In this document: positions 28,715-33,170 of the stretch, piece by piece
How positions within the stretch are numbered: position 1 is the stretch's first letter
Layout: each line of letters opens with the position of its first letter
NCBI GenBank assembly: GCA_003140295.1
Contig: PLJR01000080.1
Span: 1,255-34,424, forward strand
Reading direction: 5' to 3'
Origin: Acidobacteriota bacterium
Lineage (GTDB): Bacteria; Acidobacteriota; Terriglobia; Acidiferrales; UBA7541
DNA: 33,170 nt
Notes under the pieces: generated by a model
Told to the model about the DNA's origin: nothing
Database searches by the model: none
What the model saw: the letters and a program-made list of their open reading frames with translations, nothing else
Made by a program: the position numbers and the translations under genes

Positions 28715-29161
28715 CTATTCCTCGCGGTTTACGACAACCTTGAACGTAGCCGTCACGTCGTGCACCAGCTTCACATGGACCGCATATTCGCCTACCGCTT
28801 TGATGGGTTCGGCGAGCTGTATCCGCCGCTTGTCGACCTCGAACCCCTGCGCCGCGAGCGCTTCGGCAAGATCGTTCGCGGTCACCGAACCGAAGAGTTG
28901 CCCGTTTTCAGCCGCTTTGCGCGTAAAGACTACCGTGGCGGCGTTCAATAACTCTGCTTGCTTTTGCGCTAGCTCTCGCTCGGTCGACGTGCGCTTCGCC
29001 AGCACGCCCCGGATTTTTTCCAGCCGCTTTACGTTCCCCGCTAAAGCTTCGACCGCCAGCTTGCGCGGCAGCAGATAATTTCGCGCGTAGCCTTCCGCGA
29101 CCGTCACGACTTCGCCGCGCGAGCCCAGCTTCTCAATGTCTTCTTGCAGAATGATTTCCAT
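28715..29161 (-). CDS. rplI: 50S ribosomal protein bL9
   Basis: MEIILQEDIEKLGSRGEVVTVAEGYARNYLLPRKLA. Confidence 0.97.
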   Translation of the reverse strand: MEIILQEDIEKLGSRGEVVTVAEGYARNYLLPRKLAVEALAGNVKRLEKIRGVLAKRTSTERELAQKQAELLNAATVVFTRKAAENGQLFGSVTANDLAEALAAQGFEVDKRRIQLAEPIKAVGEYAVHVKLVHDVTATFKVVVNREE

Positions 29162-29221
29162 GTTTTCGTCCTTGCGATGTATTCGCCGTATGTTGCCGAG
29201 CCGCTGGCTTGAGACTCCGTA

Positions 29222-29557
29222 CTAAAGCTCCGTAGAAAATGGCAGCAGCGCGATGTTGCGGGCCCGCTTGATCGCCACGCCCAGCCAGCGCTGGTGCCGC
29301 GAACAAGTGCCGGTCATCCGCCGGGGCATGATCTTTCCACGATCCTGCACGAACGGCTGAAGCATTTCCGCCTTCTTGTAGTCGATGAAGTCCACTCTCT
29401 CAACGCAGAAGCGGCACACCTTCTTCTTGCGGAAATACTGGCGCTTGCCGCGCCGCGGCCCGCTTCCGCCTCCCGGCCCTGATCCCGGGCGGCCTTCGCG
29501 CGACGGTGGACCGCCGGAGTGCGATTGTCTTGGTGCCGAAGTATGTTGCTCGCTCAT
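29222..29557 (-). CDS. rpsR: 30S ribosomal protein bS18, Gly/Pro-rich N-terminal extension
   Basis: [64 protein letters not shown]; start ATG 29557. Confidence 0.96.
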   Translation of the reverse strand: MSEQHTSAPRQSHSGGPPSREGRPGSGPGGGSGPRRGKRQYFRKKKVCRFCVERVDFIDYKKAEMLQPFVQDRGKIMPRRMTGTCSRHQRWLGVAIKRARNIALLPFSTEL

Positions 29558-29604
29558 GATTCCCCTTTCAAATCTATTTCCCTGCCGCAGCGTGCGCCCC
29601 AAAA

Positions 29605-29664
29605 CTTCTTGACGCCTAACTTTTTGAAGCCCTAATTTGCAGCGTAATTTTTTGACGCTCTAAC
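29605..29664. repeat. degenerate ~15-bp tandem repeats in rpsF-rpsR spacer
   Basis: cttcttgacgcctaact / ttttgaagccctaatt / ...ttttttgacgctctaact. Confidence 0.6.
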
Positions 29665-30157
29665 TCGTCGGAGTATTCTGCTCGCCAGCCGATGCGTTCG
29701 CCGGCGACGCCCCGCCTGCGGCCGGCGGCGCTCCCACTCCCGGCCCTGCCGCGCCCCCGCCCGCGCCCGCAGGCGCTGCACTCGGCGCCGCAGCCGTCTT
29801 GCGTGGACGCCGCTTGGCGCGTCGATCGCGCCGGCCTACCAGCTTTTGTTGCCGCTTGATCTCCTCGTCCAGACGCACGGTCATGTACTTGATCACCGGG
29901 TCGGAGACGCGCAACCGGCGCTCAAGTTCCTTGATCAATTCGCCCTGCGCGCTCCGCAGCGCCATGTAAACGTAATAGCCTTCGCGCTGCTTTGACACCC
30001 GATAGGCCATCTTTCGCGTGCCCCACTTCTCCGTTTTTTCAAGCTTGCCGCCGCGGTCGTTCACCGCCTGCTCCAGCACCCCGATCAGCTTGGTGATTTC
30101 CTCTTCCGGCGTCGCCGGCATGCAGATAAAAATTAAGTCGTATAAACGTTCTTCCAT
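29660..30157 (-). CDS. rpsF: 30S ribosomal protein bS6 with low-complexity C-terminal tail
   Basis: MEERLYDLIFICMPATPEEEITKLIGVLEQ...KTEKWGTRKMAYRVSKQREGYYVYM; tail Ala/Gly/Pro-rich; start ATG 30157. Confidence 0.95.
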   Translation of the reverse strand: MEERLYDLIFICMPATPEEEITKLIGVLEQAVNDRGGKLEKTEKWGTRKMAYRVSKQREGYYVYMALRSAQGELIKELERRLRVSDPVIKYMTVRLDEEIKRQQKLVGRRDRRAKRRPRKTAAAPSAAPAGAGGGAAGPGVGAPPAAGGASPANASAGEQNTPTS

Positions 30158-30201
30158 GTTTCCTCGATTCGCCACCGGCATCCTCTGTGGACCACCCGGG
30201 G

Positions 30202-30272
30202 ACGTTAGATTTCACGTTAGATTTCACGTTAGATTTCGCGTTGGATTACTCGTTGATCTCGTCTTAGATTTC
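30202..30272. repeat. 12-bp tandem repeat, 3 perfect + 3 degenerate units, in pth-rpsF spacer
   Basis: acgttagatttc x3 (30202-30237), gcgttggattac, tcgttgatctc, gtcttagatttc; last unit covers the pth stop codon. Confidence 0.9.
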
Positions 30273-30857
30273 GCTTTCCTCTTCGGGCGGCGCGCCCCGC
30301 CGGTTGAACCGGTTCATGGCGTGCCCCGCACCCTGCGTCAATATGTCTTCCACCGCATCCGCGGCCTGCCCGGCCATCTCCTCCGCGATTTCCAGTTCCG
30401 CCTTGCGCATCGGATGCAAAACGTAGGCGGCTAAATCGCCCACCGGGTGATCGGGCTGCACTCCCATGCGCACGCGCAAAAATTCGAGCGTTCCCACTGC
30501 GCCGATAATCGACTTCAGGCCGTTATGGCCCCCTGCGGTCCCTCGCTCCCGGATACGCAGCGAGCCCCACGGCAGCGCGACGTCGTCGTACAACACCACC
30601 AAATCCGCCGGGGTGCATTCGTACCGCTGCAATAAGTCCCGCACCGCCAGCCCGCTGAGATTCATCATCGTTCGCGGTTTGACGAGCGCCACTGCGCATC
30701 CCGCAACCGACCCCAGGCCGACCAACGACTTCGCCTCGGGACGCTCCACCCGGATTCGGCTGCGTTCCGCGATCTGATCTACCGCAAAAAAACCCAGGTT
30801 ATGCGGTGTCCACGCGTACGCCATGCCCGGATTTCCCAGACCCACGATCAGGCGCAT
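30264..30857 (-). CDS. pth: peptidyl-tRNA hydrolase
   Basis: MRLIVGLGNPGMAYAWTPHNLGFFAVD, VKPRTMMNLSG, VLYDDVALPWGSLRIRERGTAGGHNGLKSI; start ATG 30857. Confidence 0.96.
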   Translation of the reverse strand: MRLIVGLGNPGMAYAWTPHNLGFFAVDQIAERSRIRVERPEAKSLVGLGSVAGCAVALVKPRTMMNLSGLAVRDLLQRYECTPADLVVLYDDVALPWGSLRIRERGTAGGHNGLKSIIGAVGTLEFLRVRMGVQPDHPVGDLAAYVLHPMRKAELEIAEEMAGQAADAVEDILTQGAGHAMNRFNRRGAPPEEESEI

Positions 30858-30920
30858 GGCGCGATCAGCCGCATTTTCCAAACCATCCGCCCAGGCATTC
30901 CGCGGCCAGTGTACCGGCGC

Positions 30921-31628
30921 CTACTTCTTGGCAGGTTTCTCCGGCTTCTCTTCAGCCTCGGCGCCTTCTTCGCCCTCTTCAGCTTCCTTCTTGCCCTTCT
31001 TGATGACCTCGGGCTCCGCCGGAGTCGCCGTTTCCGCAGCCACCGCCTCGACCGGCTTCTCTTCCTCGACGCGCAACGCCACAACGTGCGCGATCACGCG
31101 CGTCGGGTCCGTCAGCAGCCGTAACTTGTCCGTATCGATGGGCAAATCCGCGGCACGCAGTTGCTGGTTGAGCATCAGCCCACTCACATCCACGCGAAAT
31201 TCGGCGGGAATCTCCGAGGGCAGGCACTCAATTTCCACATCGCGGGTAACCATTTCAAAAATCCCGCCCTGCAGCTTCACGCCCTGCGGATCGCCGAATG
31301 TATGCACCGGCACTCGGACGCGCATGCGCACGTCCATCGCAATGCGCAGCAAATCCACGTGCAGCAGCGAGCCGGCCACCGGATCCACTTGCCAGTCCTT
31401 CACGATGGCCGTGTGCTCGCCGCCAGGCAGTTTCACTTTGAAGATGGTGTTGTGTCCCGATTCCGAGCGCAAAATCACGCCCAACTGCTTGGCATTCACC
31501 GAAACGGTGACCGCCGCTTCCGGCCCGCCATAGAGCACGCCGGGAACGTTTCCCGTCCGGCGCATCCTCCGCGCCGAATTCTTGCCGCGATCTTCGCGCG
31601 GCTTGGCTTCGACAATAATCTGATCCAT
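30921..31628 (-). CDS. rplY: 50S ribosomal protein bL25/CTC family
   Basis: AKPREDRGKNSARRMRRTGNVPGVLYGG, VDPVAGSLLHVDLLRI, C-terminal Lys/Glu-rich tail. Confidence 0.95.
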   Translation of the reverse strand: MDQIIVEAKPREDRGKNSARRMRRTGNVPGVLYGGPEAAVTVSVNAKQLGVILRSESGHNTIFKVKLPGGEHTAIVKDWQVDPVAGSLLHVDLLRIAMDVRMRVRVPVHTFGDPQGVKLQGGIFEMVTRDVEIECLPSEIPAEFRVDVSGLMLNQQLRAADLPIDTDKLRLLTDPTRVIAHVVALRVEEEKPVEAVAAETATPAEPEVIKKGKKEAEEGEEGAEAEEKPEKPAKK

Positions 31629-31756
31629 GTCTTTCCCCTTAACCTAACATTTGCCGTAACATTCGCACGCCCCGCCAGTGAAACTCGTGCACCACTAATC
31701 CCCGGTCCGCCAATCTGCCGATTGGCCATCCAACATCGCCGCGACGCGCATTTGCT

Positions 31757-31780
31757 AGCGCAGGCACTCCTGCCTGCGCT
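31757..31780. repeat. perfect 10-bp palindromic hairpin (possible REP-like element or terminator)
   Basis: AGCGCAGGCA-ctcc-TGCCTGCGCT between rplY and prs. Confidence 0.7.
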
Positions 31781-31806
31781 CTTTGCCGCGATCCCCACCA
31801 CACCAC

Positions 31807-32769
31807 CTAGTTGAATAGCTCGCTGATCGAAGTTTCCTCGTGAATCGACCGAATGCCGCGCGCAAACAGTTCGGCTACGCTCAGTACTTTGATCTTCGAT
31901 ACCTCTTGCGCCGCCGCACACAGCGGAACCGAATCTGTCACCACGACCTCACTAATCGGCGACCGGCATATGCGCTCTACCGCCGGGCCGGACAGCACCG
32001 CGTGCGTGCACGCCGCGAACACTTGGGTCGCACCCTCCTTCAACAATGCCTCCACCGTCTTTACCAACGTTCCCGCGGTATCGATGATGTCGTCCACAAT
32101 CAGCGCCGGCATGCCACGCACGTCGCCGATCAAGTGCATCACTTCGCTCACATCCACGTCCACCCGCCGCTTATCGACAATCGCCAGTGGCGCATCCAGC
32201 TTTTTCGCGAAGGCCCGCGCGCGCTCCACGCCTCCCGCGTCCGGCGAAACCACCGTCAGGTTCCCCAGCTTCCGCTGCTTGAAATATTCCACCAGCACCG
32301 GCGAGGCGTACAAGTGATCCACCGGCACGTTGAAATATCCCTGTATCTGCGGCGCGTGCAAATCCAGCGTCAATGCCCGGGTCGCCCCTGCCGTTTCCAG
32401 CAGGTCGGCCACCAGCTTCGCTGAAATTGGTACGCGCGGCTTATCCTTGCGATCTTGCCGCGCATACGCGTAATAGGGAACCACCGCGGTCACCCGCCAG
32501 GCCGAGGCCCGCTTGAATGCATCGATCATCAGCAGCAACTCGAAAAGATTACTGTCCACCGGCGTGGAACACGGCTGCACCACAAAAACGTCCGCGCCTC
32601 GCACATTCTCCAGAATCTGAAAGTAAATCTCCCCGTCGCTGAAGCGCCCCAGCTTCGCTCGCCCCGGCGCCACGCCCAGATACGTGCAGATCCGCCGGGC
32701 CAGCTCCGGAAACGCGCTTCCCGCAAAAATCTTGAACTTGTCGTCCGCCAGGCTGATTAAATCAGTCAA
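31807..32769 (-). CDS. prs: ribose-phosphate pyrophosphokinase
   Basis: FAGSAFPELARRICTYLGVAPGRAKLGRFSDGEIYFQILENVRGADVFVVQ, VVPYYAYARQDRK, DDIIDTAGTL. Confidence 0.97.
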   Translation of the reverse strand: MTDLISLADDKFKIFAGSAFPELARRICTYLGVAPGRAKLGRFSDGEIYFQILENVRGADVFVVQPCSTPVDSNLFELLLMIDAFKRASAWRVTAVVPYYAYARQDRKDKPRVPISAKLVADLLETAGATRALTLDLHAPQIQGYFNVPVDHLYASPVLVEYFKQRKLGNLTVVSPDAGGVERARAFAKKLDAPLAIVDKRRVDVDVSEVMHLIGDVRGMPALIVDDIIDTAGTLVKTVEALLKEGATQVFAACTHAVLSGPAVERICRSPISEVVVTDSVPLCAAAQEVSKIKVLSVAELFARGIRSIHEETSISELFN

Positions 32770-32791
32770 GGCTTTCCCTCGGGATCACAGG

Positions 32792-33170
32792 CTAATACCC
32801 TCCGGTGAATACGCCGGCGGCACCCCACAATGCGCGTGTGTAGGCCCTTCGCGATTGCGTCGTGCTCAGGAAGACGCGATCTTCCGGAAACTTCTGGGCG
32901 GCTCGGCGCGCCTGCGCTGGGTTTCGGAATATTGCAAACACCGCCGAACCGCTACCCGCCAGCGAGGCCTCCGCGGCTCCGTACTTGAGCAACTCGCGCC
33001 GGATACGGCCCAGGCGCGGATACCACGGGAAAACGGCTGGCTCGAAATCGTTCGAGAGACCGGCCCCCCGCAGGCTCCAGCATAGAGCGCAGAAACACCA
33101 CAGTTTAGATATTGCATCCTGTTTTGTCAATCGTGGGCCGCCCTTCCTGGCCAAAGCCCTGGCCAAAGCC
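32792..33170 (-). CDS. ispE: 4-diphosphocytidyl-2-C-methyl-D-erythritol kinase, C-terminal part, truncated at window end
   Basis: LSNDFEPAVFPWYPRLGRIRRELLKYGAAEASLAGSGSAVFAIF matches the GHMP kinase C-terminus; upstream of prs. Confidence 0.82.
   Translation of the reverse strand, partial: ALARALARKGGPRLTKQDAISKLWCFCALCWSLRGAGLSNDFEPAVFPWYPRLGRIRRELLKYGAAEASLAGSGSAVFAIFRNPAQARRAAQKFPEDRVFLSTTQSRRAYTRALWGAAGVFTGGY

Noticed and set aside
30202-30272. CRISPR array
   Set aside because: Unit is only 12 bp, directly contiguous with no spacers, and no cas genes.
1-33170. tRNA/rRNA genes, IS elements, integrases, toxin-antitoxin or defence systems
   Set aside because: No TψC-like GGTTCRANNCC signature in cloverleaf context was seen by eye and no transposase/integrase/defence protein motifs appear in the ORF list; tRNAscan-SE would be the decisive check.

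Overview
The window looks like a chromosomal segment from a high-GC acidobacterium-like genome. This lineage call is an inference from the VWFA-related protein, gene content and synteny. It is mostly housekeeping and cell-envelope genes. On the + strand: 3' end of a VWFA-domain protein, folP, an M28 peptidase, and a tightly packed run ruvX-mltG-orfA-orfB-lipoprotein-ABC permease-ABC ATPase-small membrane protein, followed by a LolA-like gene. Next come ada (-), a PilZ protein (+), a HAD hydrolase (+), a secreted hypothetical (-), acylphosphatase and apt (+), then a minus-strand block rlmB/ispF/ispD/PIN-TRAM (YacL-like)/alr. After that is a + strand small Cys/His protein with a TolC-adaptor-HME-RND efflux operon, and then a minus-strand block read in the order ispE'-prs-rplY-pth-rpsF-rpsR-rplI-dnaB. 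I saw no tRNA, rRNA, CRISPR array, IS element or phage. No clear defence system or dramatic new system is visible. The best leads are (i) a Lol-like lipoprotein-trafficking cluster with an unassigned extra membrane protein, (ii) two unassigned genes translationally linked to mltG, (iii) a small secreted CPICH/His protein before the metal-efflux operon, and (iv) short degenerate tandem repeats (12-15 bp period) in several intergenic spacers, three of which overlap the stop codon of the upstream gene.
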